Origin: an uncultured Paraprevotella sp.
Lineage (GTDB): Bacteria > Bacteroidota > Bacteroidia > Bacteroidales > Bacteroidaceae
Assembly (NCBI GenBank): GCA_944321345.1
Contig: CALUKY010000003.1
Span: forward strand, 78,663 to 142,662
DNA: 64,000 nt
Direction of reading: 5' to 3'
Shown here: positions 9,416 to 18,392 of the stretch, one piece after another
How the letters are laid out: each line of letters opens with the position of its first letter
How positions within the stretch are numbered: the stretch's first letter is position 1
Translations under genes and position numbers: made by a program
The notes under the pieces: model-generated
Databases searched by the model: none
What the model was told of the DNA's origin: nothing
The model's input: the letters and a program-made list of their open reading frames with translations, nothing else

Positions 9416-10201
9416 TTATTCCTTCAATCGATAGAATTTCACCCAGGCCACCTCCATGCGTACGGGGTATTCCGCCGGATTGGCCTTGCCCACCCAGCTG
9501 CCTTCAATCTGCATGTCGATGAGCAGATAGTAAGGAGTGCCGAAAGGATATTGGCCCTTTTTGTCCGTTTCAATACGCGGATAGGTGAGTGTGTGGTTAC
9601 CGTTGATGGAGAACACGATACTGTCCGGCAGGATTTCCACGGCATATACGTTGTAGCCATCCGGATCGATCCGGCCGATGCCTCCTGGACGTGGGTTCTT
9701 TTTCTCGTTCAGAACAAAAGTATAATAGGAATGTACGGTCTGATAGGCGATGCTGTCGTGATTCAGCCGCTCCATGATGTCAATCTCTCCACCATCGGGC
9801 CATTTTCCGTTTTCCGGCAGCATCCAGATGGCCGGCCAGGCTCCTTGCGCTCCTTGCAGGCGGGCCTTGATTTCCACCTTGCCGTATGTAAGTGTTTTTT
9901 TGCCTTTGGTGAAGATTCCGCCGGTGATATAGCGTGCTGTGTCTTCGGGGGCAATGCCTTCGTTTACTCTTCCGTAAAGGCAGGCGGTTCCTCGGCGCAC
10001 TTCATACAGGCTGGAGTGTGCCGACATGTGGCGGTTCCAGTCGGAGCCTCCTCTCGGAATCTTGCTCCAATATTTTTCGTTGATGCTTCGTCCGCGGAAG
10101 TTTTCTTTCCATACGAGTTTGTAGTCGTTTTTTTGTGCGCTTAACGGACTGTATGAAAGGAAGCAGAGGGCTAAGATAGAGATGGTTTCAAGCAATTTCA
10201 T
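9416..10201 (-). CDS. Glycoside hydrolase family 16 protein
   Basis: A 261-residue secreted or periplasmic beta-glucanase-type enzyme. Signal peptide about 1-22 (ending SAQ). The GH16 jelly-roll shows the catalytic signature E-x-D-x-x-E at Glu139 (nucleophile), Asp141 and Glu144 (acid/base) within GGEIDIMERLNHD, and the conserved AWPAIWMLPE segment just before it. Family members cleave beta-1,3 or mixed beta-1,3/1,4 glucans, agarose or related polymers; the exact substrate cannot be told here. No SusC/SusD pair lies beside it, so it is not in a classical polysaccharide utilisation locus. It is monocistronic, between the AraC terminator and the tRNA-Gly hairpin. Confidence 0.88.
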   Translation of the reverse strand: MKLLETISILALCFLSYSPLSAQKNDYKLVWKENFRGRSINEKYWSKIPRGGSDWNRHMSAHSSLYEVRRGTACLYGRVNEGIAPEDTARYITGGIFTKGKKTLTYGKVEIKARLQGAQGAWPAIWMLPENGKWPDGGEIDIMERLNHDSIAYQTVHSYYTFVLNEKKNPRPGGIGRIDPDGYNVYAVEILPDSIVFSINGNHTLTYPRIETDKKGQYPFGTPYYLLIDMQIEGSWVGKANPAEYPVRMEVAWVKFYRLKE

Positions 10202-10231
10202 GGTCAGTAAGTTTTAGTTTATAGAAATGAG

Positions 10232-10266
10232 AAATGCAACCTGAAGAGCGACAACAGGTTGCATTT
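10232..10266 (-). terminator. Terminator hairpin downstream of tRNA-Gly
   Basis: AAATGCAACCTG at 10232-10243 pairs perfectly with 10255-10266 (11-base loop). It lies immediately downstream of the minus-strand tRNA-Gly, and the following minus-strand sequence is T-rich. Confidence 0.7.
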
Positions 10267-10272
10267 ACGATG

Positions 10273-10344
10273 AGCGGTAGACGGGATTCGAACCCGCGAC
10301 TTTTGGCTTGGGAAGCCAACGCTCTACCACTGAGTTACTACCGC
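10273..10344 (-). tRNA. tRNA-Gly (anticodon CCC)
   Basis: A 72-base cloverleaf: acceptor GCGGTAG/CTACCGC, D-arm CTCAGTGGTAGAG, anticodon stem TTGGC/GCCAA with loop TTCCCAA (anticodon CCC, reading GGG) and T-arm with GTTCGAATC. Discriminator base U; the CCA end is not encoded. A promoter core TACATTTG lies on the minus strand at 10354-10361, so transcription would begin only a few bases before the mature 5' end. Confidence 0.95.
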
Positions 10345-10353
10345 ATTGCATTG

Positions 10354-10361
10354 CAAATGTA
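10354..10361 (-). promoter_or_regulatory. Promoter -7 core of tRNA-Gly
   Basis: Minus-strand TACATTTG matches TAnnTTTG and ends 10 bases before the tRNA 5' end. No clear TTG element is seen at the usual distance. Confidence 0.5.
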
Positions 10362-10375
10362 GCGATTTCTTTTTT

Positions 10376-10429
10376 GAATTGACCATTTTTTCTGAGAAAA
10401 GTTTTCTTTTCCCCAAAAATGGTCAATTC
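10376..10429. terminator. Long inverted repeat downstream of aroB
   Basis: GAATTGACCATTTTT at 10376-10390 is perfectly complementary to 10415-10429, with a smaller AAAAG/CTTTT hairpin in the 24-base loop. It lies between the aroB stop and the tRNA-Gly promoter. Probably the aroB terminator, although the U-tract is within the stem rather than after it. Confidence 0.55.
10397..10414. other. Inner hairpin of the aroB-side inverted repeat
   Basis: GAAAAG and CTTTTC within the loop of the 10376-10429 structure form a second, smaller stem. Listed only to document the nested nature of that structure. Confidence 0.35.
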
Positions 10430-10475
10430 AGATTGATGATGAATGATTTTTGCTCTGACTTTTTATTTTCCTGCA

Positions 10476-11537
10476 TTAGCATCCCATTACTTCGCGATAG
10501 AAATCAAGCATCTGGAAGATATCTTCCTTTTCGGCAGTCTGGTTGATCCGAATATCTCCTACCTGACCCAACAAGGTGAAATTGATGCATCCTGAAGTAT
10601 TCTTCTTGTCGTGGGTCATCAGTTCATAAATCTGGTCATATTCCTTGCAGGTAAAGGTAAAGGTGCCGTAGTATTCTTTAATATAATAAATGGCCTGACG
10701 CATTTTGTCTTTCGGGAAACCGGTTTTGAGTGCACTCAGATAGAGTTCGCAAACCAATCCCCAGGCTACCGCATAGCCATGAAGCACGGTGCGCCCTTCT
10801 TTCATGGCCAGACTTTCCAAGGCATGGCCTACCGTGTGTCCCAAATTCAGAGCCTTGCGGATGCCCTGTTCAAACGGATCCTCTTCCACTACACGCTCCT
10901 TGATGGCTACGCTGGTAGCTACCATGTCTTGCAGCTTCTCGTAATCCACATGGTCTAAGTCAAAGGCCAGCAGCTCATTCCAGTTCTCTTCGTTACTGAT
11001 CAGTCCGTGTTTAAGCATTTCGGCATAGCCGGAGCACAAGTTTGAGCGGTCTAGTGTTTTTAGGAATTCGGTGTCTAAAATGACTGTTGACGCTGGATTA
11101 AATACGCCGATTTCGTTCTTCAGACCATTGAAATTGATACCGGTCTTACCTCCAACCGATGCGTCTACCATTGCCAAAAGAGTTGTCGGGATATTGATAT
11201 AAGCAATGCCCCGTTTGAAGGTAGAAGCGGCGAAACCGCCTAAGTCAGTAACCATTCCTCCGCCCAGATTGATCAGCAAAGAATGGCGTGTTCCTCCCAG
11301 TCGGCCTAATTCGCTCCATACGTGGGCCAGGCTTTCCAGATCCTTATGATCGTCTGTGGGACGGATGATGATATGTTGAGCTTCCTGCAGGCAGGCAAAG
11401 TTGCTGATTATGGGCCAACATTGTGTTTGTGTGGTTTCGTCTGTCAGGATGAACAGACGGTCGTGCGGACACTGGTCGATAGCCTTTTTCAGGCTTTCTT
11501 CCAGGTTCTGTGAAATAATGACATTTTGCTTTTTCAT
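10476..11537 (-). CDS. aroB: 3-dehydroquinate synthase
   Basis: Second step of the shikimate pathway: converts DAHP to 3-dehydroquinate, NAD- and metal-dependent, cytosolic. The 353-residue product from the ATG at 11537 (14 upstream codons in frame look spurious) shows the NAD-binding GGGMVTDLGGFAASTFKRGI segment, the family motif PTTLLAMVDASVGGKTGIN and the metal-binding His of LNLGHTVGHALES. Length is normal. A TATCTTTG promoter core lies on the minus strand at 11567-11574, some 30 bases upstream of the chosen start. It is separate from other aromatic-pathway genes in this window. Confidence 0.96.
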   Translation of the reverse strand: MKKQNVIISQNLEESLKKAIDQCPHDRLFILTDETTQTQCWPIISNFACLQEAQHIIIRPTDDHKDLESLAHVWSELGRLGGTRHSLLINLGGGMVTDLGGFAASTFKRGIAYINIPTTLLAMVDASVGGKTGINFNGLKNEIGVFNPASTVILDTEFLKTLDRSNLCSGYAEMLKHGLISNEENWNELLAFDLDHVDYEKLQDMVATSVAIKERVVEEDPFEQGIRKALNLGHTVGHALESLAMKEGRTVLHGYAVAWGLVCELYLSALKTGFPKDKMRQAIYYIKEYYGTFTFTCKEYDQIYELMTHDKKNTSGCINFTLLGQVGDIRINQTAEKEDIFQMLDFYREVMGC

Positions 11538-11566
11538 AACGAATGATTCAAACTTGTTTCGAATAG

Positions 11567-11574
11567 CAAAGATA
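11567..11574 (-). promoter_or_regulatory. Promoter -7 core for aroB
   Basis: Minus-strand TATCTTTG matches the Bacteroidota -7 consensus and lies 30 bases before the aroB ATG at 11537. The upstream element is poor. Confidence 0.5.
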
Positions 11575-11713
11575 AACATTATTGGCAGGGAAGTGGAAGG
11601 TTTATTTTAGTTCGTTCGTTTTTTTTTGTTAAATGACAGCGTCTGTTTTAAACTTTGTGCCTTTTGGCATGTCATAACGGGCAAAGAATAGAATTAAAAT
11701 AACGATAAGATTT

Positions 11714-14707
11714 ATGAAGAAACTGGGAATGTTTCTCCTTCTGGCATGGATTGCTTTTCAGGTGTCCGCACAAAAAATTTCTGTGAGCGGAACCATTATG
11801 GATGGAGAACTGAATGAACCGATGGCATCAGCTGCGGTGGCATTGTTGGGTAAGGACAGTACATTGGTTACGGGTGTGAATTCAGATTTCAATGGTCGGT
11901 TCCGATTATCAGCCAAAAGCGGGTCGTATATTTTGCGAGTTACTTTTATGGGATATAAACCCGTGTTCCAGAATCTGACACTGAGCCGTCAGAATCCTAA
12001 CGTTTCATTGGGAAAGATTACGATGAATGTGAATTCGGTCTTGTTGAAAGGAGCTGAGGTTACAGCCCGTCTTTCTAAGGTCGAAATGAAAGAGGATACC
12101 TTTGTATATAACAGTTCGGCCTATCGTGTGCCAGAAGGTTCTGCGTTGGAAGAATTGGTAAAGAAACTGCCCGGTGCGGAAGTGGATGAGGATGGTACCA
12201 TCAAGATCAATGGAAAAGAGGTGAAGAAGATCATGGTAGACGGAAAAGAGTTTTTTGACAACGATACCAAAATGGCCATGAAAAACCTGCCTACCAATAT
12301 CATTGACAAGATCAAGGCTTATGACAAGCAAAGTGATTACTCCAAGATGACCGGTATTGATGACGGAGAAGAAGAAACCGTGCTGGACCTGTCCATTAAG
12401 AAAGGAATGAATCAGGGATGGATGACAAATGTAGATCTGGGATATGGTACGGAGGATCGCTATACGGGTAAGGTCATGGTGAACCGTTTTACCGATCGCC
12501 TTCAGTTGTCACTGATCGGCTCTATGAATAATACGAATGACCAGGGCTTCCCAGGCGGCGGATTCCGCGGTTGGGGACGTGGCTCCAGCGGACAGGTTAC
12601 CAGCAAAATGGTCGGTTTGAACTTTTCTTGGGAAAACGGAAAGAAAGACCGTGAAGCCGGTGCCTTGGAATTGAACGGTAATGTGCGTTATTCTTATAGA
12701 AATACAGACAACTGGTCAAAGGTCAATTCCGAAAGATTTTTGTCTTCGGGCAATGCAAGTTCTTTTGGTAATAGTGAGGACCGCTCTTTAAGTGGCGCCA
12801 CAAGCGTAAATGCCAATTTCCGTTTGCAATGGAGTCCGGATACCATGACGCGAATCATGTTCCGACCGAATTTCTCTTATTCTAAGAACAATAGCAACAG
12901 CGATGGTTTATCTCTGACCTTTAATAAGGATCCTTATGAGTTTGTGTCCAATCCGCTTAAGGATTGGAGACAGCTTTTTGCTGACTCTGCCGTAGTGAAT
13001 AAAAATGATAACGAGAGTACTTCCAACTCAGACAGCAAATCATTTGACGGAATGTTGATGATTAACCGTCGTTTGAACAGTACGGGACGAAATATTACTT
13101 TGCGTTTGAATGGAGGTTATTCAGATACCGAAAGTTCATCCTTCAGTAAGTCTCTGACTAATTATTATTTGCAGGATAATCGTGAGGACTATAACCACCA
13201 GTATAATCTGAATCCTTCCAAATCTTACAACTATAGTGCGGATTTGAGTTATAGCGAGCCGATCTTTACCGGTGCCAACTTACAGTTCAGTTATAAGTTC
13301 CAGTATCGCTATTCGGATTCAGACCGTTCGATGTATTCTTTGGATTCCTTGTTGGCTAAGGCAGCCGATGGTGATGAGCAGTTTGAACAGTTCCTGCAAT
13401 ATCAGGCAGATGGCTTCCCGTTGACTTTCTTGCCTGGTGAGGATTTCCTGGAACTGTGTAAGAATTACCGCAACAGTCAGTATGCCACATATACGGAATA
13501 TAATCAGGAGGCCAATGCCATGCTCCGCTATCGTTTGGGAGAATTTAAGTTGAATGCCGGAGTTTCTTTCCAGCCTCAGAAAACCTATATGGATTATCAG
13601 AAGGGAGATCTGGATACGAGTGTCGTGCGTCAGGTCTTCAACTGGGCGCCAAGAGTGGATGTGAGATATAAGATTTCCAAAACCAGTATGTTGCGTTTCC
13701 GCTATTCCGGTCGTGCCGGACAGCCTTCCATGACCAATCTGTTGGATGTGGTTGATGATTCCAATCCGCTGTCTATTTCACGTGGAAACCCGGGTTTGAA
13801 GCCATCCTGGACGAACACTTTCTTTATGTTCTATAACAATTACATTCCGGAGTTGCAGCGCGGATGGGTATTCCACCTGAATGCGAATATGATGAACAAC
13901 AACATCAGCACAGCAGTGTTGTATGATGAGGCTACCGGTAAGACATTGTCCATGCCGATGAATATCAACGGAAACTGGAATTCAAGCGGTATGATCATGT
14001 TCAACTCGGCTTTGGGCGAAAAGAAATATTTCAATATCAGCACCTTTACGAATGTACGTTATAATAATGAAGTGGGCTATGTCAGCTCAAATGCCGACTT
14101 TAAGGATGTGTATGCAACCATTACTGCCGACGAGATCCTGAAACAGACCCAGAAGAGTATTACACGTACCTGGAACTTGGGTGAGCGTCTGAACCTGAAC
14201 TTCCGTAATGACCTGTTGGATTTGGGTGTGAACGGAAACATCAATTACCAGCATGCGCGTAACGATATTCAGGAGAATGCCAATCTGGACACTTATACTT
14301 TCTCTTATGGAGCAAGTGCCATTATCAATATGCCTTGGAACATGAGTTTGTCTACAGACCTGACAGAAGAGAGCCGTCGTGGTTATAATGACGCTTCCAT
14401 GAATACTAACGAGCTGATCTGGAACGCCCAGCTGTCGCAGAGCTTCCTGAAAGGAAATGCCGCAACCGTAAGTGTGCAGTGGTTTGATATTCTGCGCCAG
14501 AGAAGCAATATCAGCCGTACTTTGTCGGCTTTGGAACGTAGAGATTCCTGGACCAATGCCATTAACTGTTACCTGATGGTTCACTTTATTTACCGTCTGA
14601 ATCTGATGGGAGGCAAGGAAGGACGTGCCGGTATGCCGATGGGGCCTGGTGGAGGTCCTGGAGGACATAGAGGTCCGATGCCATTAGGTTTTGGCGGTCC
14701 CAGATAG
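11714..14707 (+). CDS. TonB-receptor-like outer membrane beta-barrel protein
   Basis: A 997-residue outer membrane protein of the OMP_b-brl_3 type. Signal peptide about 1-19 (ends SAQ), a carboxypeptidase-regulatory-like beta-sandwich at about 22-110, a plug-like region at about 115-225 (LEELVKKLPGAEVDEDGTIKINGKEV), then a large barrel with many alternating aromatic strands. The last recognisable strand (LMVHFIYRLNLMGG) is followed by an approximately 27-residue Gly/Pro/Met-rich tail, so the usual terminal aromatic beta-signal is not at the very end. Such proteins often act in uptake or metal/peptide handling; substrate unknown. Single gene with a strong terminator. Confidence 0.85.
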   Translation: MKKLGMFLLLAWIAFQVSAQKISVSGTIMDGELNEPMASAAVALLGKDSTLVTGVNSDFNGRFRLSAKSGSYILRVTFMGYKPVFQNLTLSRQNPNVSLGKITMNVNSVLLKGAEVTARLSKVEMKEDTFVYNSSAYRVPEGSALEELVKKLPGAEVDEDGTIKINGKEVKKIMVDGKEFFDNDTKMAMKNLPTNIIDKIKAYDKQSDYSKMTGIDDGEEETVLDLSIKKGMNQGWMTNVDLGYGTEDRYTGKVMVNRFTDRLQLSLIGSMNNTNDQGFPGGGFRGWGRGSSGQVTSKMVGLNFSWENGKKDREAGALELNGNVRYSYRNTDNWSKVNSERFLSSGNASSFGNSEDRSLSGATSVNANFRLQWSPDTMTRIMFRPNFSYSKNNSNSDGLSLTFNKDPYEFVSNPLKDWRQLFADSAVVNKNDNESTSNSDSKSFDGMLMINRRLNSTGRNITLRLNGGYSDTESSSFSKSLTNYYLQDNREDYNHQYNLNPSKSYNYSADLSYSEPIFTGANLQFSYKFQYRYSDSDRSMYSLDSLLAKAADGDEQFEQFLQYQADGFPLTFLPGEDFLELCKNYRNSQYATYTEYNQEANAMLRYRLGEFKLNAGVSFQPQKTYMDYQKGDLDTSVVRQVFNWAPRVDVRYKISKTSMLRFRYSGRAGQPSMTNLLDVVDDSNPLSISRGNPGLKPSWTNTFFMFYNNYIPELQRGWVFHLNANMMNNNISTAVLYDEATGKTLSMPMNINGNWNSSGMIMFNSALGEKKYFNISTFTNVRYNNEVGYVSSNADFKDVYATITADEILKQTQKSITRTWNLGERLNLNFRNDLLDLGVNGNINYQHARNDIQENANLDTYTFSYGASAIINMPWNMSLSTDLTEESRRGYNDASMNTNELIWNAQLSQSFLKGNAATVSVQWFDILRQRSNISRTLSALERRDSWTNAINCYLMVHFIYRLNLMGGKEGRAGMPMGPGGGPGGHRGPMPLGFGGPR

Positions 14708-14725
14708 TTGATTGCCTGTATAGGA

Positions 14726-14778
14726 AATAATCCCTTAAAAATCCGGATAAAATTAATTCGGATTTTTAAGGGATTATT
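14726..14778 (+). terminator. Strong intrinsic terminator
   Basis: A 20-base arm at 14726-14745 pairs perfectly with 14759-14778, ending in a T-run. It separates the outer membrane receptor gene from the cardiolipin synthase gene. Confidence 0.9.
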
Positions 14779-14835
14779 TTTCTTTCCTTGCGCTTTTTTT
14801 GTAAGTTTGCTCTTTATCGATAAAAATGCAGACTT

Positions 14836-16299
14836 ATGGAGTTGGCCACATTCCTATATATAACTTTTACGGTCATTTATTTATTAATCGTGTTCAGCAC
14901 AGTGTTGGTGATTGTTTTGGATAATCGCCAGCCGGTTAAAACGGTAGCCTGGATTCTGGTTGTGTCTTCAATGCCTGTTTTAGGCTTGGTTATCTATTTC
15001 TTTTTTGGCCGGAATCATAAGAAGAATATACTCATCAGCCGAACTTGCGCCATACAGCTGGCCCGCCGTTCCGCGTATCGCTATTTCAGAATGCAGATTC
15101 CCGATATTCCGGAGGAGCACCGTTTGCTTATTAATCTTTTTCGGCGGCAGAGTATGTCATTTCCTTATCCGGAAAACCAGCTTCACTTGTTTGTTCGTGG
15201 GCAAGACATGCTGGCTTCTCTGATAGAGGATATTCGTGCGGCACGGCATCATATTCATCTGGAGTTCTATATTTGGGAGGATGATCGGGTGGGGAATCTG
15301 GTTTTGGACGAGTTGGCCCGGAAAGTGGCCGAGGGAGTGCAGGTCAGAGTGGTTTACGACGATGTAGGCTGTTGGAAGGTGCGTAATGCCTTTTTCGAGC
15401 GTATGAAAGCCAAGGGTATAGAAGTCGCGGTTTTCATGCCGGTACGTTTTCCAAAGTTTACCAGTAAGGTTAATTTCCGGAACCATAGAAAGATTGTTGT
15501 CATTGATGGTGGGGTTGGTTATGTCGGTGGAATGAATCTGGCTGACCGGTATTTTTACGACCGGGGAGCGACACATGCCTGGCGCGACAGTCATCTTCGT
15601 ATGGAAGGCAGTGCTGTTTGCGGTTTGCAAAGGGCGTTTCTGGCCGACTGGTATGTCGCCCAGGAAGAACTGATCACTGATGCCTGCTATTATCCTACGG
15701 AATTTCAGCCTACGGGCTATATCGGGGATGCTGCAATGAAGTCCGGGAAATCTGCGTTGGTTCAGATTGTCACTTCCATGCCTATGAATTCCTGGCAGGA
15801 TATTATGCAGGGGATGGTTCTGGCTTTGCTTCGGGCCAAGAAATATTGTTTTATCCAAAGTCCTTATTTTATGCCTACCGACCGTCTGCTGTATGCGATG
15901 CAGACAGCGGCTTTAGCAGGTGTTGATGTGCGTCTGATGATACCGGAGCGTGCGGATTCTCAGTTACTGACCTGGGCTTCGCGTTCTTATCTTATGGATG
16001 TGATGAAAGCCGGAGTGCGTGTTTATTTGTATCAGGACACGTTTTTGCACGCAAAAACGTGGGTTAGTGATGATTCTTTAAGTTCCTGTGGATCGACTAA
16101 TATGGATTTCCGTAGTCTGGAGCATAATTTCGAAGTAAACGCCTTTATCTTCGACCGTAAAATGGCATTGGTCATGAAAAGGATCTTTTTGGAAGATCAA
16201 AACAAATGCCGCCTGCTGAACCTGCATTCCTGGGAGGAACGATCCAGATGGCGGCATTTGGGAGAATCGTTTATTCGGTTGCTTTCTCCTTTGCTTTAA
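14836..16299 (+). CDS. cls: Cardiolipin synthase (phospholipase D family)
   Basis: Condenses phosphatidylglycerol (or PG plus another phospholipid) to cardiolipin at the inner membrane. The 487-residue chain has two N-terminal transmembrane segments (about 5-25 and 37-57), then two HKD catalytic motifs: NHRKIVVIDGGVGYVGGMN at about 219-237 and HAKTWVSDDSLSSCGSTNMD at about 399-418. Length matches bacterial ClsA-type enzymes. Its last 29 bases overlap the 3' end of the convergent rsmD gene; the final residues (LGESFIRLLSPLL) look family-typical, so the overlap appears real. Confidence 0.93.
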   Translation: MELATFLYITFTVIYLLIVFSTVLVIVLDNRQPVKTVAWILVVSSMPVLGLVIYFFFGRNHKKNILISRTCAIQLARRSAYRYFRMQIPDIPEEHRLLINLFRRQSMSFPYPENQLHLFVRGQDMLASLIEDIRAARHHIHLEFYIWEDDRVGNLVLDELARKVAEGVQVRVVYDDVGCWKVRNAFFERMKAKGIEVAVFMPVRFPKFTSKVNFRNHRKIVVIDGGVGYVGGMNLADRYFYDRGATHAWRDSHLRMEGSAVCGLQRAFLADWYVAQEELITDACYYPTEFQPTGYIGDAAMKSGKSALVQIVTSMPMNSWQDIMQGMVLALLRAKKYCFIQSPYFMPTDRLLYAMQTAALAGVDVRLMIPERADSQLLTWASRSYLMDVMKAGVRVYLYQDTFLHAKTWVSDDSLSSCGSTNMDFRSLEHNFEVNAFIFDRKMALVMKRIFLEDQNKCRLLNLHSWEERSRWRHLGESFIRLLSPLL

Positions 16300-16825
16300 A
16301 GAAAGAAAAGTTTACACTACCATAAGTGCGGTGCTCTATGAAACAAGGATGGTCGCTGAAATTTTTATCTTTTCCATGTTCCAGTACAAAGAGTCCGTCA
16401 GGAGTTAGTAATTCCTTTTCAAATATAAGATCGGGCAGTTTCTCTAACTCTTTAAGAGCATAAGGAGGATCTGCAAATATAAAGTCAAAAGTTTCCTTAC
16501 AGAGGTTCAGATAGCGAAAAACGTCCATGCAACAAGGCTGACAGTTGTTTGCTTTCAGGTCCTTCAGCACTTTCAGGATAAATTTGTAGTGCATGGGATC
16601 TTTCTCTATGGAGGTCACATGCTGGCATCCCCGTGAAAGGAGCTCATACGTGATGCTTCCTGTACCGGAAAACAGATCCAGTGCGCGCTGGGTTTCTTCA
16701 AAATCCAAATATCCATTCAGTACATTGAACAGGTTCTCTTTGGCAAAATCTGTTGTTGGACGTGCCTTGAAGTTTCGTGGCACGTCAAAATGTCGTCCTT
16801 TGTATTGTCCTGTTATGATTCTCAT
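16271..16825 (-). CDS. rsmD: 16S rRNA (guanine966-N2)-methyltransferase
   Basis: SAM-dependent methylation of G966 in 16S rRNA. The 184-residue protein has the N-terminal MRIITGQYKGR signature, the SAM-binding LDLFSGTGSITYELLSRG segment at about 49-66 and the catalytic DPPY motif (IFADPPYALKEL). Length is typical. It lies two bases after the DUF3822 gene in what looks like a three-gene minus-strand operon. The 3' end overlaps cls by 29 bases. Confidence 0.95.
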   Translation of the reverse strand: MRIITGQYKGRHFDVPRNFKARPTTDFAKENLFNVLNGYLDFEETQRALDLFSGTGSITYELLSRGCQHVTSIEKDPMHYKFILKVLKDLKANNCQPCCMDVFRYLNLCKETFDFIFADPPYALKELEKLPDLIFEKELLTPDGLFVLEHGKDKNFSDHPCFIEHRTYGSVNFSFFKAKEKATE

Positions 16826-16827
16826 TG

Positions 16828-17646
16828 CTAAAAGCCGTTTAATAGTAATGATAAAATGTCAAAAGGTATGTTTCTGATCTGAGTCAGAGGGGCCTGTCTG
16901 AACCAGGTGCCCATATCTGCCACTTGGATGTTTCGCAAATAGTGTGCCAGTTCTTCCGCTACCTGTTGAGGACCGTTTTCCGGTTGTATCAGAATGCAGT
17001 GGTCTGTCAATGGATCTAGTCCCAGTTCTTTCCAAACCTGAAGCAGATAGTAAAGAGCATCTTTGGATGTTGAAATGGGAAACTCGTTGGCAAATATCAG
17101 TTTCTTTTGCCGGAACTGGAAGAGAAACACACTGTTCTTGTGAAAGTATGCGTATAACGTAGTTTCCGATTCTTGGGCACTTCTCAGTACTGCCCGCTCT
17201 AAAATCATGGAATTTCGGGCATAGAACCGGATTGTAGGAAAATATTTCAGCAGAATCTGCTCTATTGTTTGAGGAACGGCAAAAAGATCTGCAACTTCCA
17301 GATGTGATAGAATGTTATAGTGAATGTTGCAGTTTGGCGGGAGGGGGCATACCATCCCATAAAGTTTCTGCCGGCGTTCCTTCTGAAAGAATTCCAGCGG
17401 AATACGACTGACCGGAGTGTCAAACAGTGCGGATATGACGGTATATTTGCGCTCCTGCAAGGGAGGATATTGTTCCAACGCCCGGGTCAGAGTCTGTTCC
17501 ATCATATTCTTCTCTGTAATCAGAAAATCTTTTCTCAGGAAATTTTTTTCAGATTGAGGATTACAGATAAAAAAAGAAAATCCATCCGTGTGAAAACGGA
17601 TGGATAAACTATATGGATTATTGGATTTATTCCCAGTTTCCTGCAT
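16828..17646 (-). CDS. DUF3822 family protein
   Basis: A protein family found mainly in Bacteroidota, function unknown. I place the start at the ATG at 17646 (272 residues); eight further in-frame codons exist upstream. The chain begins with a beta-rich DGFSFFI segment and has no signal peptide or membrane span, so it is probably cytosolic. The start overlaps the end of the preceding gene by 20 bases and the stop is two bases before rsmD, so the three genes are likely translated together. Linkage with rsmD suggests, but does not prove, a ribosome- or cell-cycle-related role. Confidence 0.75.
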   Translation of the reverse strand: MQETGNKSNNPYSLSIRFHTDGFSFFICNPQSEKNFLRKDFLITEKNMMEQTLTRALEQYPPLQERKYTVISALFDTPVSRIPLEFFQKERRQKLYGMVCPLPPNCNIHYNILSHLEVADLFAVPQTIEQILLKYFPTIRFYARNSMILERAVLRSAQESETTLYAYFHKNSVFLFQFRQKKLIFANEFPISTSKDALYYLLQVWKELGLDPLTDHCILIQPENGPQQVAEELAHYLRNIQVADMGTWFRQAPLTQIRNIPFDILSLLLNGF

Positions 17647-18298
17647 TGTTGTTTGCTGTGTAAAGATCACCGATTTTCAAACCAGGGAAACGCTCTGTTT
17701 TTTCAGCCACGTCTTTGAGGTTTGTTACTTCACGGCTGCTTAAGCCCTGCAGATAGTCATCGTAAGTTGCGCGACATTCCATCACATTCTGTACTACGCC
17801 AGACTTGTTTACGACAACGCTCTTTTCCAATTCAAATACCTTTCCGTTGCTGTAAGGGATATATTGGATAGAGTCTGCAATGAAGCCTTTACCCAAAATG
17901 GTATCTGCCAAAGAGGTCCAAACTGTGTCACGACGGAAGTTCTGCAATCCATTGGCTGCAATGGCTGCAGCGTCTCCGCTATTTACAATAGCAGCAGCTT
18001 TTGCTTCGGTCAGACCCTTGTCCATTTGTTCATCAGAAAGTTCGCCAACCTTGTTGATGAAAGGAACTTTTCCGTTTTTGATGAAGTCGATCAGAACCGG
18101 GAAACTGTCACAAAATTCACCGTTCTGCAACCGGTACTGTTCCTGTACATCTCGGATCTGGATCAGACGTTCTTTTACAGCTGCTTCGCGCACTTCTTTT
18201 TCCTTGTTGAAGTTAATGGGTTCCATAATGCTACTGTAGCAAAGGTAAAGCAATGCAAGTGCACAGAGCCCTAAAACAAGATTAATTACTTTTTTCAT
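17627..18298 (-). CDS. Membrane-anchored hypothetical protein
   Basis: A 223-residue protein with one N-terminal transmembrane segment (about 5-22) and a periplasmic domain. The segment after the membrane anchor (EVREAAVKERLIQIRDVQEQ, then YRLQNGEF) resembles the helix and early soluble part of pseudopilin-like proteins, an impression rather than a family assignment. It heads the operon with DUF3822 and rsmD. A TATTTTTG promoter core lies on the minus strand at 18334-18341, 36 bases upstream of the ATG. Function unknown. Confidence 0.75.
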   Translation of the reverse strand: MKKVINLVLGLCALALLYLCYSSIMEPINFNKEKEVREAAVKERLIQIRDVQEQYRLQNGEFCDSFPVLIDFIKNGKVPFINKVGELSDEQMDKGLTEAKAAAIVNSGDAAAIAANGLQNFRRDTVWTSLADTILGKGFIADSIQYIPYSNGKVFELEKSVVVNKSGVVQNVMECRATYDDYLQGLSSREVTNLKDVAEKTERFPGLKIGDLYTANNNAGNWE

Positions 18299-18333
18299 GA
18301 TTATTTATACTTTTATTTATTACATTCGCATCG

Positions 18334-18341
18334 CAAAAATA
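18334..18341 (-). promoter_or_regulatory. Promoter -7 core for the DUF3822-rsmD operon
   Basis: Minus-strand TATTTTTG matches TAnnTTTG and lies 36 bases before the start at 18298, within the 94-base gap to the divergent helicase gene. Confidence 0.5.
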
Positions 18342-18392
18342 GAATAAATAAATTTAATATTCGACTTTTCTCTCATTTTTTTGTGTTGAAAT

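Noticed and set aside
9287-10144. 285-codon plus-strand frame opposite the GH16 gene
   Set aside because: It lies wholly antisense to a gene with a clear catalytic motif and signal peptide; composition and lack of recognisable motifs mark it as a shadow frame.
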